Assembly: GCF_030549615.1 (NCBI RefSeq)
Contig: NZ_CP130832.1
Location: 2,046,001-2,110,000 of the forward strand
DNA length: 64,000 nucleotides
Origin: Stenotrophomonas sp. 610A2
GTDB lineage: Bacteria > Pseudomonadota > Gammaproteobacteria > Xanthomonadales > Xanthomonadaceae
Reading direction: 5' to 3'
Shown: positions 47,722-57,962 of the stretch, piece after piece
Position numbering within the stretch: the first letter of the stretch is position 1
Layout: every line of letters begins with the position of its first letter
Notes under the pieces: model-generated
The model's database searches: none
What the model was told of the DNA's origin: nothing
Seen by the model: only the letters and a program-made list of their open reading frames with translations
Made by a program: the position numbers and the translations under genes

Positions 47722-48051
47722 ATGATGAAGCCACGTCCTGACACTGAACGAGAGAAGTCCTCCGATGCGCCGCTGAAGGCGTTGGCGCGGGCTTTGGCCG
47801 CGCTGGACAGGCCGCAGGACGTACAGGCCTTCCTGCGCGATCTGTGTACCCCCGCCGAGCTGGAGGCCATGGCCGATCGCTGGCGGGTGGTGCCCTTGCT
47901 GCGCAAGGGTGTGCCTTACCGCGAGATCTACGACCTGACCGGGGTGAGCGTCACCACCATCGGCCGGGTTGCGCGTTCGCTCGAGCACGGGGCCGGTGGC
48001 TATGCCGCTGCTATCGACCGCCTCGCCACGCGCAAAACCGAATCCAACTGA
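47722..48051 (+). CDS. TrpR/YerC-YecD-family repressor, likely of the histidine operon
   Basis: 109 residues (ATG 47722 or 47725). The TrpR-like helical fold has an HTH at about 68-92 (GVPYREIYDLTGVSVTTIGR); LCTPAELEAMADRWRVVPLL precedes it. The family was named YerC/YecD in Bacillus. It lies 9 bp before hisG in the same direction and starts 5 bp after a perfect dyad, so self-regulation together with control of his genes is likely; I recall that comparative work proposed a TrpR-family HisR in Xanthomonadales. The effector would be histidine by inference. No Shine-Dalgarno is seen. Confidence 0.8.
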   Translation: MMKPRPDTEREKSSDAPLKALARALAALDRPQDVQAFLRDLCTPAELEAMADRWRVVPLLRKGVPYREIYDLTGVSVTTIGRVARSLEHGAGGYAAAIDRLATRKTESN

Positions 48052-48060
48052 GATAACCCC

Positions 48061-48972
48061 ATGAGTGCTTCAACCTCTGCCCCGGCACGCGACCGGCTGC
48101 GTATCGCCATTCAGAAAAGCGGTCGTCTGGCCGATCCAGCGCGTAGCCTGCTTGCCGCCTGTGGCCTGAGCTGGAGGCAGAGCCGCGACAAGCTGTTCTG
48201 CTTCGGTGAATCGTTGCCGGTGGATCTGCTGCTGGTACGCGATGACGACATTCCGGGCCTGATTGCCGATGGTGTCTGCGATCTGGGTGTGGTCGGCTTG
48301 AACGAGTTGGACGAGCAGGCCAAGGCGCGTCGCCAGATCGGTTTGGCTGATGCCTACCAGCCGCTGCGTGGACTCGGTTTTGGTTCCTGCCGCTTGATGA
48401 TCGCTGTGCCGGAAGACTGGGATTGGCAGGGCGTGCAGATGCTGCAGGGCAAGCGCATCGCCACCAGTTACCCGGCAATCCTTGCTGCCTGGCTGAAGGA
48501 AAAAGGCGTCGATGCACAGGTTGTTGAACTGTCTGGCTCGGTGGAAATCGCACCAAAGCTCGGCACCGCTGAACTGATCTGTGATCTGGTTTCCAGCGGA
48601 GCGACCCTGGCTGCCAATCAGCTCAAGCCGGTGGAAGTACTGCTGGAAAGTGAAGCGGTACTGGCTGGCCCGGTGCACGAACTGGACGATGCCCGTGCCG
48701 GGCTGATGGCAATGTTGCTTCGCCGTCTTGATGGCCTGAGTAAAGTGCAGGACCAGAAGCTGTTGATGTTCTCGGCCGCGGAAGATCGCGTTGAAGAGCT
48801 CGCCCGCCTGCTGCCCGACGCGGAGCCGTTGCTGCGTTTGCCGGGGCAGGGCGATGCTGTACGCCTGCAGACCATGTGCAGTGGTGCACTCAGCTGGCAA
48901 CGTCTGGAAGAACTGGAGCGCGCTGGCGCGCAGGGCTTGATGGTGTTGGCAGTGGAGAAGTCGCTGGTATGA
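48061..48972 (+). CDS. hisG: ATP phosphoribosyltransferase HisG (long form)
   Basis: 303 residues, the long form with a C-terminal ACT-like regulatory domain (about 225-300), so no HisZ is needed. N-terminal [20 protein letters not shown], then [15 protein letters not shown], and [20 protein letters not shown] as the PRPP-binding stretch. First step of histidine synthesis and the target of histidine feedback. It overlaps hisD by 4 bp. Confidence 0.95.
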   Translation: MSASTSAPARDRLRIAIQKSGRLADPARSLLAACGLSWRQSRDKLFCFGESLPVDLLLVRDDDIPGLIADGVCDLGVVGLNELDEQAKARRQIGLADAYQPLRGLGFGSCRLMIAVPEDWDWQGVQMLQGKRIATSYPAILAAWLKEKGVDAQVVELSGSVEIAPKLGTAELICDLVSSGATLAANQLKPVEVLLESEAVLAGPVHELDDARAGLMAMLLRRLDGLSKVQDQKLLMFSAAEDRVEELARLLPDAEPLLRLPGQGDAVRLQTMCSGALSWQRLEELERAGAQGLMVLAVEKSLV

Positions 48973-50264
48973 ATATCCTCGATTGGAACGCGCTCGACGC
49001 CAATGCACAGGCGCGCGCTCTGACCCGTCCAGTACAGACTGTTGCTTCGCAGACCCGCGATTCCGTCGCTGGCTTGATCGAGCAGGTGCGCACGCGTGGC
49101 GACGCTGCGTTGTGCGAGATCACCCAGCGCTTCGATGGCATCGCACCGGAGCGTTTTGAAGTTGGCGAAGCAGAATTCGCCGCTGCCGAACTGGCGGTGT
49201 CGGCAGAACTGCGCATCGCCATGCAGCAGGCCGCAGATCGCATCGATACCTTTCATCGCGCCGGCATGGCCCAGCCCTACAGCGTGGAAACCGCACCGGG
49301 CGTGGTCTGCGAAAAGGTCATTCGCCCGATTACGCGAGTTGGTTTGTACGTCCCGGCAGGCAGCGCCCCGTTACCGTCCACTGCATTGATGCTTGGTGTT
49401 CCCGCCAAGTTGGCAGGTTGCCGCGAAGTGGTGCTGTGCACGCCGCCGCGCAAGGACGGCACGGCCGACCCCGCAGTACTGGTTGCCGCGCGCCTGACTG
49501 GCGTGCACCGCGTGTTCAAGATTGGCGGTGCGCAGGCAATTGCCGCCATGGCATATGGCACTGAATCGGTGCCGTCCTGCGACAAGCTGTTCGGTCCAGG
49601 CAACAGCTTCGTCACCGAAGCCAAGCAGCAGGTGGCCCAGGCAGGCGCTGCTGCCATCGATATGCCTGCCGGTCCGTCGGAAGTGCTGGTGATCGCCGAT
49701 GCCGGTGCCAATCCTGCGTTTGTCGCTGCCGATTTGCTGTCGCAGGCCGAGCACGGCCCGGATTCGCAGGTACTGCTGCTCAGTGACGATGCAGCGATGA
49801 TTGCCGCCGTACAGGAGCAGGTCGAAGCACAGGTCGCACAGCTCAGTCGCGAGGCGATTGCGCGTCAAGCGCTGGGTGCATCGCTGCTGATCAAGGTTGA
49901 TTCGATTGCGCAGGCATTCGAGATTTCCAACCGCTATGCGCCCGAGCACCTGATTCTCGCCCTGCGCCAGCCGCGTCAGTGGCTGGACAAGGTGGAAGCG
50001 GCCGGCTCGGTGTTCCTCGGCGATTACACGCCCGAGGCGCTGGGTGACTATTGCTCTGGCACCAATCACGTGTTGCCGACCGCCGGCGCGGCCCGCGCTT
50101 ACAGCGGCGTCAGCGTCGCCAGCTACCAGAACCAGATCAGCGTGCAGGCAGCCAGTCGCGAAGGAATTGCCGGTATCGGCCCGTGCGCGCTGACCCTGGC
50201 GCGTGCCGAAGGTCTGGGCGCGCATGCCAATGCGGTAGCGCTGCGGCTGGGAGTTGCACCGTGA
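48969..50264 (+). CDS. hisD: Histidinol dehydrogenase HisD
   Basis: 431 residues from ATG 48969 ([19 protein letters not shown]), in the ATGA overlap with hisG. Signatures: [35 protein letters not shown], and the zinc and catalytic segment [29 protein letters not shown] near the end. It oxidises histidinol to histidine in two NAD-dependent steps. Confidence 0.96.
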   Translation: MNILDWNALDANAQARALTRPVQTVASQTRDSVAGLIEQVRTRGDAALCEITQRFDGIAPERFEVGEAEFAAAELAVSAELRIAMQQAADRIDTFHRAGMAQPYSVETAPGVVCEKVIRPITRVGLYVPAGSAPLPSTALMLGVPAKLAGCREVVLCTPPRKDGTADPAVLVAARLTGVHRVFKIGGAQAIAAMAYGTESVPSCDKLFGPGNSFVTEAKQQVAQAGAAAIDMPAGPSEVLVIADAGANPAFVAADLLSQAEHGPDSQVLLLSDDAAMIAAVQEQVEAQVAQLSREAIARQALGASLLIKVDSIAQAFEISNRYAPEHLILALRQPRQWLDKVEAAGSVFLGDYTPEALGDYCSGTNHVLPTAGAARAYSGVSVASYQNQISVQAASREGIAGIGPCALTLARAEGLGAHANAVALRLGVAP

Positions 50265-51340
50265 GCGTGCTTGATCTGGTGCGCGAAGATCTGCGTGATT
50301 TTGGCGGCTACTCCTCGGCGCGCAGCGCCAAGCTGCAGGGTGATGTCTGGCTCAACGCAAATGAATCGGCCTGGGCGAATCCTGGCGACGCAGATGCCAG
50401 CTGCCGTCGTTACCCGGATCCCCAGCCGCAGGCCTTGCGCGAGCGTCTGGGCAGCTTGTATGGCTGCCAGTCCGAGCAGCTGCTGATCGGTCGCGGCAGC
50501 GATGAAGCCATCGACCTGCTGGTGCGCGCCCTGTGCGAACCCGGCCGTGATGCTGTGTTGTACACCCCACCGGTGTTCGGCATGTACGCAGTCAGTGCAC
50601 GCCTGCAGAATGCGCCCGCGCTGGAAGTGCCTCTGCTGGATACCGATCAAGGCCTCGTCGCTGATATCGACGCCATTATTGCCAAGGCGAAGCAGGGCAA
50701 TGCCAAGCTGGTATTCCTCTGCTCGCCGTCCAATCCTGGCGGCCTGAGCATTCCGCTGCAGCAGGTACAGGCCGTGGCCGAAGCACTGCGCGGTCAGGCG
50801 CTGGTGGTAGTCGACGAGGCTTACGGCGAGTTTGCCGATGAGCCGTCCGCGACCACGTTGATGGACCGTTTCGACAACATCGCCGTATTGCGTACCTTGT
50901 CCAAGGCACACGCACTGGCTGCGGCGCGCATTGGTAGCGTCATTGCCGATGCGGCGCTGATCGCCGTGCTGCGGTGCTGCCAGGCCCCGTATCCGGTTCC
51001 AGCGCCATGCTCGACGCTGGCGCTTGCTGGGCTCGATGATGCCGCACTTGGGCAGACACGCGCCCGTATCGCGACGGTGCGCAGCGAGCGCAGCCGGCTA
51101 TGCATCGCCTTGTCGGCGCAGCATGGCGTTCGCCATGTCTACGCCTCGGATGCCAACTTCCTGCTGGTGCGCTTCAATGACGCCGACGCCGCATTCCAGG
51201 CCCTGCTGCAGGCAGGCGTGGTGGTGCGTGACCAGCGCGCCGCTCCGCAGCTGCAGGACGCCCTGCGCATCACTCTGGGCACCCCCGAACAGAACGACCG
51301 CGTCCTTGACGCACTTGCCACGCTGGAGCTCACCGCATGA
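50261..51340 (+). CDS. hisC: Histidinol-phosphate aminotransferase HisC
   Basis: 359 residues from GTG 50261, overlapping the hisD stop (GTGA). PLP-dependent class I/II aminotransferase with [13 protein letters not shown] at the substrate end, [22 protein letters not shown] and the PLP lysine in [15 protein letters not shown]. It transaminates imidazole acetol phosphate. Confidence 0.95.
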   Translation: MSVLDLVREDLRDFGGYSSARSAKLQGDVWLNANESAWANPGDADASCRRYPDPQPQALRERLGSLYGCQSEQLLIGRGSDEAIDLLVRALCEPGRDAVLYTPPVFGMYAVSARLQNAPALEVPLLDTDQGLVADIDAIIAKAKQGNAKLVFLCSPSNPGGLSIPLQQVQAVAEALRGQALVVVDEAYGEFADEPSATTLMDRFDNIAVLRTLSKAHALAAARIGSVIADAALIAVLRCCQAPYPVPAPCSTLALAGLDDAALGQTRARIATVRSERSRLCIALSAQHGVRHVYASDANFLLVRFNDADAAFQALLQAGVVVRDQRAAPQLQDALRITLGTPEQNDRVLDALATLELTA

Positions 51341-52410
51341 CCCCCATCCTGTTTGTCGATCGCGATGGCACCTTGATCGAGGAGCCGGCCGACTTCCAGA
51401 TCGACGCTTACGAGAAGATCCGCTTCGTCAAGAATGTGATCCCGGCAATGCTGAAGCTGCGCGATGCTGGCTATCAGTTCGTCATCGTTTCCAACCAGGA
51501 CGGACTCGGTTCCGAAGGCTATCCGCAGGCCAGCTTCGACGGCCCGAATGACTTGATGCTGCAGATCTTTGCCAGCCAGGGCATTACGTTCCGCGATGTG
51601 CTGATCGATCCCAGCTGGCCGCAGGACAATAGCCCGAATCGCAAGCCCGGCATCGGCATGATGGTGTCCTACCTGCAGGATCGCAGCATCGATTGGGCGC
51701 GTTCGGGCATGGTCGGGGACCGGCCGACCGACATCCAGTTTGCCGACAACATGAAGATCCGCGGCTTCCAGCTGCGCACCGAGCAGTTCGGCGGCGAGTG
51801 GGATTGGGATGCGATCGCACACGAGCTGGCCGACGCACCACGCCGCGCTACCGTGCAGCGCGACACAAAAGAAACCCAGATACGCGTATTCGTCGACCTG
51901 GACAAGGTTGCCAGCTCGAAGATCAACACTGGCCTGCCTTTCTTTGATCACATGCTAGATCAGATTGGCCGTCATGGCGGCTTCGCGTTGGAAGTGGAAG
52001 CCAAAGGCGATCTGCACATCGACGAACACCACACCATCGAGGACACCGGTCTCGCGCTGGGCCAGGCCTTGCGCGAAGCGCTCGGCGACAAGCGTGGTAT
52101 CGGTCGCTACGGCTTCACCTTGCCAATGGACGAAACCCTTGCCAGCGCCGCGTTGGATTTCAGTGGCCGCCCGTACTTCGTGTTCGATGGCGAGTTCAAG
52201 CGTGAACGCGTTGGTGACATGCCCACCGAATTGGTGCCGCACTTCTTCCGTTCGCTATGCGATGCCAGCGGTTTGAACCTTAATCTCAAGGTGGAGGGTG
52301 ATAACGACCACCACAAGGTTGAAGCCTGCTTCAAGGCCTTGGCTCGCGCCCTGCGCCAGGCCATCCGCAAGGAAGGCACCGAGCTGCCGTCAACCAAGGG
52401 GGCCTTGTGA
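51337..52410 (+). CDS. hisB: Bifunctional histidinol-phosphatase / imidazoleglycerol-phosphate dehydratase HisB
   Basis: 357 residues. Residues 1-165 form a HAD phosphatase ([36 protein letters not shown]). Residues 170-357 form IGPD with the two metal-binding histidine clusters DEHHTIED and [10 protein letters not shown]. The fused form is typical of gammaproteobacteria. ATGA overlap with hisC. Confidence 0.96.
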   Translation: MTPILFVDRDGTLIEEPADFQIDAYEKIRFVKNVIPAMLKLRDAGYQFVIVSNQDGLGSEGYPQASFDGPNDLMLQIFASQGITFRDVLIDPSWPQDNSPNRKPGIGMMVSYLQDRSIDWARSGMVGDRPTDIQFADNMKIRGFQLRTEQFGGEWDWDAIAHELADAPRRATVQRDTKETQIRVFVDLDKVASSKINTGLPFFDHMLDQIGRHGGFALEVEAKGDLHIDEHHTIEDTGLALGQALREALGDKRGIGRYGFTLPMDETLASAALDFSGRPYFVFDGEFKRERVGDMPTELVPHFFRSLCDASGLNLNLKVEGDNDHHKVEACFKALARALRQAIRKEGTELPSTKGAL

Positions 52411-53006
52411 GCAGGGTTGGCCTGGTTGATGCAGGCGGTGCCAATCTTGGCTCGGTGCGCTACGCATTGGAGCGCTTGCAGGTTGACGTGCAGATGGTGC
52501 GCGCACCAGCGGACCTCGATGGGCTCGAGCGGGTGATCCTGCCCGGCGTTGGTGCGGCAGCTGAAGGTATGAAACGCCTGCATGCGCAAGGTTTGGTACA
52601 GCCGCTGCGCGAACTGCAGGTTCCCTTGATGGGTATCTGCCTGGGCATGCAGTTGCTGTTTGAACGTTCAGAAGAAGGCGATGTGGAATGCCTCGGCCTG
52701 CTGCCAGGCATCGTCCGTCGCCTCCATCCCGGTGTCGGCGTGCGCGTGCCGCATATGGGTTGGAACAAGCTGTTGGCCTTGCGCGAGTCGCCCTTGCTTG
52801 ACGGCGTGCCGCTCGGCTCCAGCGCCTACTTCGTGCACAGCTACGCCGCTCCGGTCACTTCCGATACGGTCGCTGCCTGTCATCACGGTGGCCTGTTCAC
52901 CGCGGTGGTGCAGCGCGAGCGTCTATGCGGCGCGCAGTTCCATCCCGAGCGTTCGGCGGGGCCGGGCGCACGCATCCTGCAGAACTTTCTTGAGATTGCC
53001 GCATGA
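52407..53006 (+). CDS. hisH: Imidazole glycerol phosphate synthase glutaminase subunit HisH
   Basis: 199 residues from GTG 52407. Class I glutamine amidotransferase: [14 protein letters not shown], nucleophile in [16 protein letters not shown], and the His-Glu pair in [10 protein letters not shown]. It supplies ammonia to HisF. 4-bp overlaps on both sides. Confidence 0.95.
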   Translation: MSRVGLVDAGGANLGSVRYALERLQVDVQMVRAPADLDGLERVILPGVGAAAEGMKRLHAQGLVQPLRELQVPLMGICLGMQLLFERSEEGDVECLGLLPGIVRRLHPGVGVRVPHMGWNKLLALRESPLLDGVPLGSSAYFVHSYAAPVTSDTVAACHHGGLFTAVVQRERLCGAQFHPERSAGPGARILQNFLEIAA

Positions 53007-53737
53007 GTTTCACTGTTTACCCCGCGCTGGATATCCGTGACGGCCGCGTCGTGCGTCTGCTGCAGGGCGACTACGCCAAGCAGACCACCTATGGCGAGGA
53101 TGCCTTGCAGCGTGCGCAGGCATTCGCCGCAACCGGCGCCAGCTGGATGCACCTGGTCGATCTGGATGCAGCCAAGGCTGGCGGCTACACCTTGGCACCG
53201 TTGCTGCAGCAGATCGCAGCCACCACCAAGCTGAAGGTGCAGACCGGCGGCGGCGTGCGTGGCCGCGACGATGTGGCGCGCATTCTTGATGCAGGCGCCA
53301 GTCGCGTGGTGATCGGCTCACTGGCCGTGCGTCAGCCCGAACAGGTGCTGGCCTGGCTGGCCGAGTTCGGAGCTGATCAGCTGACCATCGCACTGGATAC
53401 GCGTCAGGGCGAAGACGGCGTTTGGCGCCTGCCAGTGCACGGTTGGACCGAAACCGCGGACGTGACCCTGGACGAATTGGCCAAGCGCTATGCGCAGGCC
53501 GGCATGAAGCACCTGCTGTGCACCGATATTTCCCGTGACGGAATGCTATCCGGCCCGAATATCGAGCTTTACGCGCATCTTGCGAAACTGCTGCCCGGCG
53601 TGGCTGTGCAGGCGTCGGGCGGCGTGCGCGATGCTGACGACATCCGTGCGGCCAAGGCGGCAGGTTGCGGTGGCGCGGTGTTGGGCAAGGCGCTGCTGGA
53701 AGGTCACCTGCAACTGGATGAGGCCTTGTCATGTTGA
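53003..53737 (+). CDS. hisA: ProFAR isomerase HisA
   Basis: 244 residues. Half-barrel repeat protein with [22 protein letters not shown] holding the catalytic Asp near the N-terminus, and [16 protein letters not shown] with the second Asp. It opens the ribose ring of ProFAR. Overlaps hisH by 4 and hisF by 7 bp. Confidence 0.95.
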   Translation: MSFTVYPALDIRDGRVVRLLQGDYAKQTTYGEDALQRAQAFAATGASWMHLVDLDAAKAGGYTLAPLLQQIAATTKLKVQTGGGVRGRDDVARILDAGASRVVIGSLAVRQPEQVLAWLAEFGADQLTIALDTRQGEDGVWRLPVHGWTETADVTLDELAKRYAQAGMKHLLCTDISRDGMLSGPNIELYAHLAKLLPGVAVQASGGVRDADDIRAAKAAGCGGAVLGKALLEGHLQLDEALSC

Positions 53738-54507
53738 GCCGGCGCATCATTCCCTGCCTGGACGTGCGCGAAGGCCGCGTGGTCAAGGGCGTCAAGTTCC
53801 GCGACCACATCGACATGGGCGACATCACCGAGCTGGCATTGCGCTACCGCGACCAGGGCGCCGATGAGCTGGTGTTCTACGACATCTCCGCTAGTCCGGA
53901 AGGCCGCTCGGTGGACCGCGCCTGGATTGAGCGCGTGGCACGCCTGATCGACATCCCGTTCTGCGTGGCCGGTGGTATCCGCGATGTGGAGACCGCGCGT
54001 GCCGTGCTCAATTCCGGCGCCGACAAGATTTCCATCAACACGCCGGCACTGGAGCGCCCACAGTTGATCGCGGAGTTGGCTGAAGCCTTTGGTGAGCAGT
54101 GCGTGGTGGTCGGCATCGATTCCATTCGCGAAGCTGACGGCCAGTGGCGAGTACGCTCCTATACCGGTGATCCAAACAAGACCCGCGCCGAGGCCAGGCT
54201 GACCCTGGATTGGGTGCGTGAAGTCCAATCCCTCGGTGCAGGTGAAATAGTGCTGAACTGCATGGACAGCGACGGCGTGCGCAAGGGGTACGATATTGCA
54301 CAGTTGCGCCAGGCCCGGGCGCTGTGCACGGTTCCGTTGATCGCCTCTGGCGGCGCGGGCACGCCGCAGCATTTCGCCGATGTATTCGAACAGGCTGACG
54401 TTGACGGGGCTTTGGCCGCCAGTGTGTTCCACTCCGGCGCCATTGCAATTCCGGAACTGAAGCAGTTCCTGCGCGAACAACAAATCGAGGTTAGGGATGT
54501 CTACTGA
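53731..54507 (+). CDS. hisF: Imidazole glycerol phosphate synthase cyclase subunit HisF
   Basis: 258 residues. (beta-alpha)8 barrel; the catalytic Asp is in [18 protein letters not shown] and the second in [14 protein letters not shown]. With HisH it forms IGP and AICAR, the latter returning to purine synthesis. The 11-bp overlap with hisIE keeps coupling tight. Confidence 0.96.
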   Translation: MLSRRIIPCLDVREGRVVKGVKFRDHIDMGDITELALRYRDQGADELVFYDISASPEGRSVDRAWIERVARLIDIPFCVAGGIRDVETARAVLNSGADKISINTPALERPQLIAELAEAFGEQCVVVGIDSIREADGQWRVRSYTGDPNKTRAEARLTLDWVREVQSLGAGEIVLNCMDSDGVRKGYDIAQLRQARALCTVPLIASGGAGTPQHFADVFEQADVDGALAASVFHSGAIAIPELKQFLREQQIEVRDVY

Positions 54508-55135
54508 ATTCAAACCGGTTGATCCGACCGCACTGGACTGGGACAAGGTCAATGGCATGATCCCGGTCATCATCCAGGACGAGGCGACGCTGCGCGTACT
54601 GATGCTCGGCTATATGGATCGGGATGCCTTGGAGACCACCCGCAGCAGCGGCAAGGTCACCTTCTTCAGCCGCAGCAAGAAGCGTTTGTGGACCAAGGGC
54701 GAGACCTCCGGCAACCATCTAGAGCTGGTCGACATCCGCAGTGATTGCGACAACGACACCTTGCTGGTCACCGTGCGCCCGCATGGCCCTACCTGCCACA
54801 CTGGTGAGACCAGTTGCTTCAGTGCCGCACCGGGTAATTTTCTTGGCGCATTGAATGCCTTGATCAAGCAGCGCGAACACGATCGCCCGCTCAACAGCTA
54901 CACCACCAAGCTGTTCGAGAAAGGCGCGCGTCATATCGCACAGAAAGTGGGCGAGGAGGGCGTGGAAACCGCACTCGCCGGCGTCGTACAGCGTGACGAC
55001 GAACTGTTGGGCGAATCGGCCGACCTGCTGTTCCACCTGATCGTGTTGCTGCGCGCCCGCGGCCTGTCGCTGGATGATGCCATTGGGGTGCTGGAAAGCC
55101 GTCACGCCAAGGCCGCAGAAAAAGCGGCCAGCTAA
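54497..55135 (+). CDS. hisI: Bifunctional phosphoribosyl-AMP cyclohydrolase / phosphoribosyl-ATP pyrophosphatase HisIE
   Basis: 212 residues. Cyclohydrolase first (residues about 12-120: [40 protein letters not shown] with the zinc Cys/His). The MazG-like HisE domain follows (about 120-205: [28 protein letters not shown]). Last gene of the operon; a REP cluster follows in place of an evident terminator. Confidence 0.95.
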   Translation: MSTEFKPVDPTALDWDKVNGMIPVIIQDEATLRVLMLGYMDRDALETTRSSGKVTFFSRSKKRLWTKGETSGNHLELVDIRSDCDNDTLLVTVRPHGPTCHTGETSCFSAAPGNFLGALNALIKQREHDRPLNSYTTKLFEKGARHIAQKVGEEGVETALAGVVQRDDELLGESADLLFHLIVLLRARGLSLDDAIGVLESRHAKAAEKAAS

Positions 55136-55141
55136 GCAACC

Positions 55142-55280
55142 GTAGTGCCGAGCCATGCTCGGCAGGGGCTTTACCGGCAAACCTAAATCCCACCGGTAAT
55201 GCCTAGCCGAGCATGGCTCGGCTCTACAGGGAGAGCCAATCGCCACCGGTAAGGCCTAGCCGAGCATGGCTCGGCTCTAC
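55142..55280. repeat. GTAG REP cluster after hisIE
   Basis: One direct GTAGTGCCGAGCC copy at 55142 and two inverse copies ending GGCTCGGCTCTAC at about 55227 and 55280, separated by near-identical spacers containing CACCGGTAA. The odd number of copies suggests duplication of the right half. Confidence 0.8.
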
Positions 55281-55372
55281 AGGTATCGGTGGCGCCGATC
55301 GCCACCTCCCGCAATGCCTTTGCAGCATCCCGGGGCGATAATGGGCGCCTGCCCATTGTCGTCGAGGACTCC

Positions 55373-56896
55373 ATGCGCCCATCCCTGCTGACCGCTCTGT
55401 TGCTGGCTTGTGTGCCATTTGCAGCCAGCGCCTCCTGCGTCGACGGCACGGTATTCCTCGACAGCAACGGTAATGGCCGCCAGGACGCGGGTGAGAAGCC
55501 GCTGGCGGGCATCCGGGTATCCGATGGCGAGCGCATCGTCAGCACCGGCCAGGATGGTCGCTACCAGCTGCCGCCCTCCAGCCAGCCCAACATCTTCATC
55601 ATCAAACCGGCCGGCTATAGCGCCGCCAAGCGGGCGGATGGGCTGCCTGATATCTGGCGGCCACAGGCAGGCGAGGGCGACGGCCAATGCCGCCCGTTTG
55701 CACTGAAGCCGGAAAAGAACGCTCCCATGAGTTTCCAGGCCCTGCTGCTGGCCGACAGCCAGACCAGCACTGCGCTGGACGTCAGCTACTTCGAGCGCGA
55801 CATCATCGAGCCGCTGCGTGGCAAGCATCAGGCACGCATGGGCATGACTCTGGGCGATATCACCAATGACGACCCCAGCCTCTATCCGGCGCTGACCAAG
55901 GCGGTCACTTCGCTGGGTGTGCCGTGGCTGCACGTCCCCGGCAACCACGACATGGACCTGGGCGCGAGCAGCGACGCCGATTCGCTGGCCAGCTTCCATC
56001 GCCAACTCGGCCCGGACACCTACGCCTGGGAAGAGGCGTCGATGGTGTTCATCGGTATGGACGACATCATCGCCCAACCCGGGCAGAAGCCGGCGTATGT
56101 CGGTGGTCTGCGTGAGGACCAGTTCGCCTTCCTGGAGGCCTACCTGCCGACCATCCCAAAGGACAAACTGGTGGTGCTGGGCTTCCATATCCCGCTGTTC
56201 GACCACGTCTACCGCGCCGAAGATCGGGCACGGTTGTTCAAGCTGTTGGAGCAGGTGCCGCATCCGTTGATCGTCAGTGGGCACACCCACAACCAGAGCC
56301 AGGTGTTCTGGGGCGCTGCACAGGGTTGGAATGGTGGCAAGCCGCTGCACGAGTACAACGTAGGCGCTGCCTGCGGTGCGTTCTGGTCAGGGATCAAGGA
56401 TGCGCAGGGCATTCCCGATACCACCATGGCCGATGGCACGCCGAATGGCTACGGTTTGCTCAATGTGCGGCCGCAAGGCCAGTACAGCGTCGAGTACCGG
56501 GTTGCGCGTGCGCCGGCGGACCAGCAGATCGCCTTGCATGCACCGAAGGTATTGCGGCAGGGTGCGTATCCGGCCTGGGGCATCTACGCCAATGTCTTCA
56601 TGGGCTATGAGGGCCTGCTGGTGGAGTTCCGTGTCGATGGCGGTGAATGGCAGCCGATGAAGCAGGTCAAGCAGGCCGACCCGCGCTTGCTGGTGGAGAA
56701 CATCGCCGACGATCTGGCCAGTGAGCTGCGTGGTTACGACCGTTCGCCCGAAGCCGTGCCGTCCAGCCATTTGTGGCGTGCGGCGCTGCCGACCAAGCTC
56801 AGCGAGGGCGAGCATGCGGTGGAAGTGCGCACCACATTGAACGGCTTCGAGTACCGCAGCCAGACCAGCTACCGGCTGCAAACCGCACAGCCCTGA
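55373..56896 (+). CDS. Exported calcineurin-like metallophosphoesterase with N-terminal Ig/SdrD-like domain
   Basis: 507 residues from ATG 55373; the signal peptide MRPSLLTALLLACVPFAASA ends before SCVDG. Residues about 20-110 form a beta domain of the type DGTVFLDSNGNGRQDAGEKPL, seen in SdrD B-like or prealbumin-like modules. The metallophosphatase core follows (TLGDITNDDPS, VPGNHDMD, IVSGHTHNQ). A C-terminal beta domain covers about 370-505. Secreted or periplasmic; the substrate is unknown. Start chosen for the signal peptide. Confidence 0.82.
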   Translation: MRPSLLTALLLACVPFAASASCVDGTVFLDSNGNGRQDAGEKPLAGIRVSDGERIVSTGQDGRYQLPPSSQPNIFIIKPAGYSAAKRADGLPDIWRPQAGEGDGQCRPFALKPEKNAPMSFQALLLADSQTSTALDVSYFERDIIEPLRGKHQARMGMTLGDITNDDPSLYPALTKAVTSLGVPWLHVPGNHDMDLGASSDADSLASFHRQLGPDTYAWEEASMVFIGMDDIIAQPGQKPAYVGGLREDQFAFLEAYLPTIPKDKLVVLGFHIPLFDHVYRAEDRARLFKLLEQVPHPLIVSGHTHNQSQVFWGAAQGWNGGKPLHEYNVGAACGAFWSGIKDAQGIPDTTMADGTPNGYGLLNVRPQGQYSVEYRVARAPADQQIALHAPKVLRQGAYPAWGIYANVFMGYEGLLVEFRVDGGEWQPMKQVKQADPRLLVENIADDLASELRGYDRSPEAVPSSHLWRAALPTKLSEGEHAVEVRTTLNGFEYRSQTSYRLQTAQP

Positions 56897-56910
56897 CAGC
56901 ACGGTCTGTT

Positions 56911-57007
56911 GTGGGAGCGGCGTCAGCCGCGAAGCAGGGGATGCTTCGCGGCCCAGGAATCCGCAACCTGACCAGTCTACGAGCTTCGCGGTTCACACCG
57001 CTCCCAC
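56911..57007. repeat. REP pair, GTGGGAGCGGCGTCAGCCGC family
   Basis: Left arm GTGGGAGCGGCGTCAGCCGC and an imperfect inverse copy ending CACACCGCTCCCAC about 55 bp later; can form a long hairpin. It follows the phosphoesterase gene closely. Confidence 0.8.
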
Positions 57008-57048
57008 AAGCGGTATCAGTTCGCCGGATAGCGGGCCGGCTGGTGTCT

Positions 57049-57145
57049 GTAGGAGCGGCGTCAGCCGCGGAGCAGGGGACGCGTCTGGTCCAGAAATTTC
57101 TGGGATCTGGCAATCTACGAGTTTCGCGGCTGACGCCGCTCCTAC
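57049..57145. repeat. REP pair, GTAGGAGCGGCGTCAGCCGC family
   Basis: GTAGGAGCGGCGTCAGCCGC and the inverse GCGGCTGACGCCGCTCCTAC, nearly perfect arms. With the previous pair it makes a direct duplication 138 bp apart. Confidence 0.85.
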
Positions 57146-57169
57146 AACAAAGCAGGGTGCAGGGACGTC

Positions 57170-57829
57170 ATGCGTTGGAAGACAGCAGTAGTCAAATCCA
57201 CGATTCTCGGCATGGCGTTGGCTACGACCAGTTGCGGCTTTCCGCTGCCTGGCAGCCAGTTCCATGTAGAGCCAATGGATCCCGCGCGCAAGTTGATTGG
57301 GCAGGTGCAAGGGCAGGGGGCGAGCAGCCCGCTGCTTGGTAGCGAGGTACTGATCGAAGGCATAGTGGTGCGCAACCTGATGGGTGACAGCGACGATATC
57401 GGTCAGGAGCTGAAGGAGACTCTGGGCGAAGGCGATCGTGGCACACCCACCATCGGTTGGTTCCTGCAGGACGAAGGCGATGGCAATCCGGCCACATCCG
57501 ACGGGGTGTTCGTGCTGGATCAGGGCTACGACACCTCGATAAACATGCCGGCCGAGGCTGAGTTCACCATGCGCATGGGCTCTCGACTTCGCACCGGTGA
57601 CCGCGTGACCGTGCGCGGGACTGTGGTGGAGCTGCCCCAGGAGCAGACGGCCGATCAGCCGCGCACTACCGGTCATCTCGTTTCCCGTGGTGAAGCTGGC
57701 GGCACGGTCACTGCCATCGCGGCCATGTCGCTGACACTTGTTGGATCCGACGAGCGTGCCACCGCAATCGTGCCGGTGCCCTTGGCCGGCAATGCGGATG
57801 ACGAATCGCGCGAGGGTATGCGGCTTTAA
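57170..57829 (+). CDS. Lipoprotein with ExeM/NucH-type N-terminal OB-like domain only
   Basis: 219 residues. A lipobox TTSC lies around residues 19-22. Residues 43-165 follow the pattern GQGASSPLLGSEVLIEGIV then GWFLQDEGDGNPATSDGVFV, which is the OB-like domain placed before the nuclease in ExeM-type extracellular DNases. The endonuclease/exonuclease/phosphatase domain is absent and the protein ends after TAIVPVPLAG. It may be a stand-alone binding lipoprotein or a gene that lost its nuclease half. No frameshift to a nuclease is visible downstream. Confidence 0.6.
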   Translation: MRWKTAVVKSTILGMALATTSCGFPLPGSQFHVEPMDPARKLIGQVQGQGASSPLLGSEVLIEGIVVRNLMGDSDDIGQELKETLGEGDRGTPTIGWFLQDEGDGNPATSDGVFVLDQGYDTSINMPAEAEFTMRMGSRLRTGDRVTVRGTVVELPQEQTADQPRTTGHLVSRGEAGGTVTAIAAMSLTLVGSDERATAIVPVPLAGNADDESREGMRL

Positions 57830-57910
57830 AGCGCGGTGGTCGGTCTGGCGCGGTCAGCCATCATGCTGTACGAGGCGATCACGCACCGCTTCCAATCAGA
57901 TCACAGGCAC

Positions 57911-57942
57911 AAAAAAAGCCTCCCCGTTTCCGGGGAGGCTTT
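57911..57942 (-). terminator. Terminator of fadD (bidirectional hairpin)
   Basis: Arms AAAGCCTCCCCG (57915-57926) and CGGGGAGGCTTT (57931-57942) with a 4-nt loop. On the minus strand it is followed by a T7 stretch, so it ends fadD; it may also stop plus-strand reading from 57829. Confidence 0.9.
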
Positions 57943-57962
57943 CAGCGATCACGCTTGCAACA

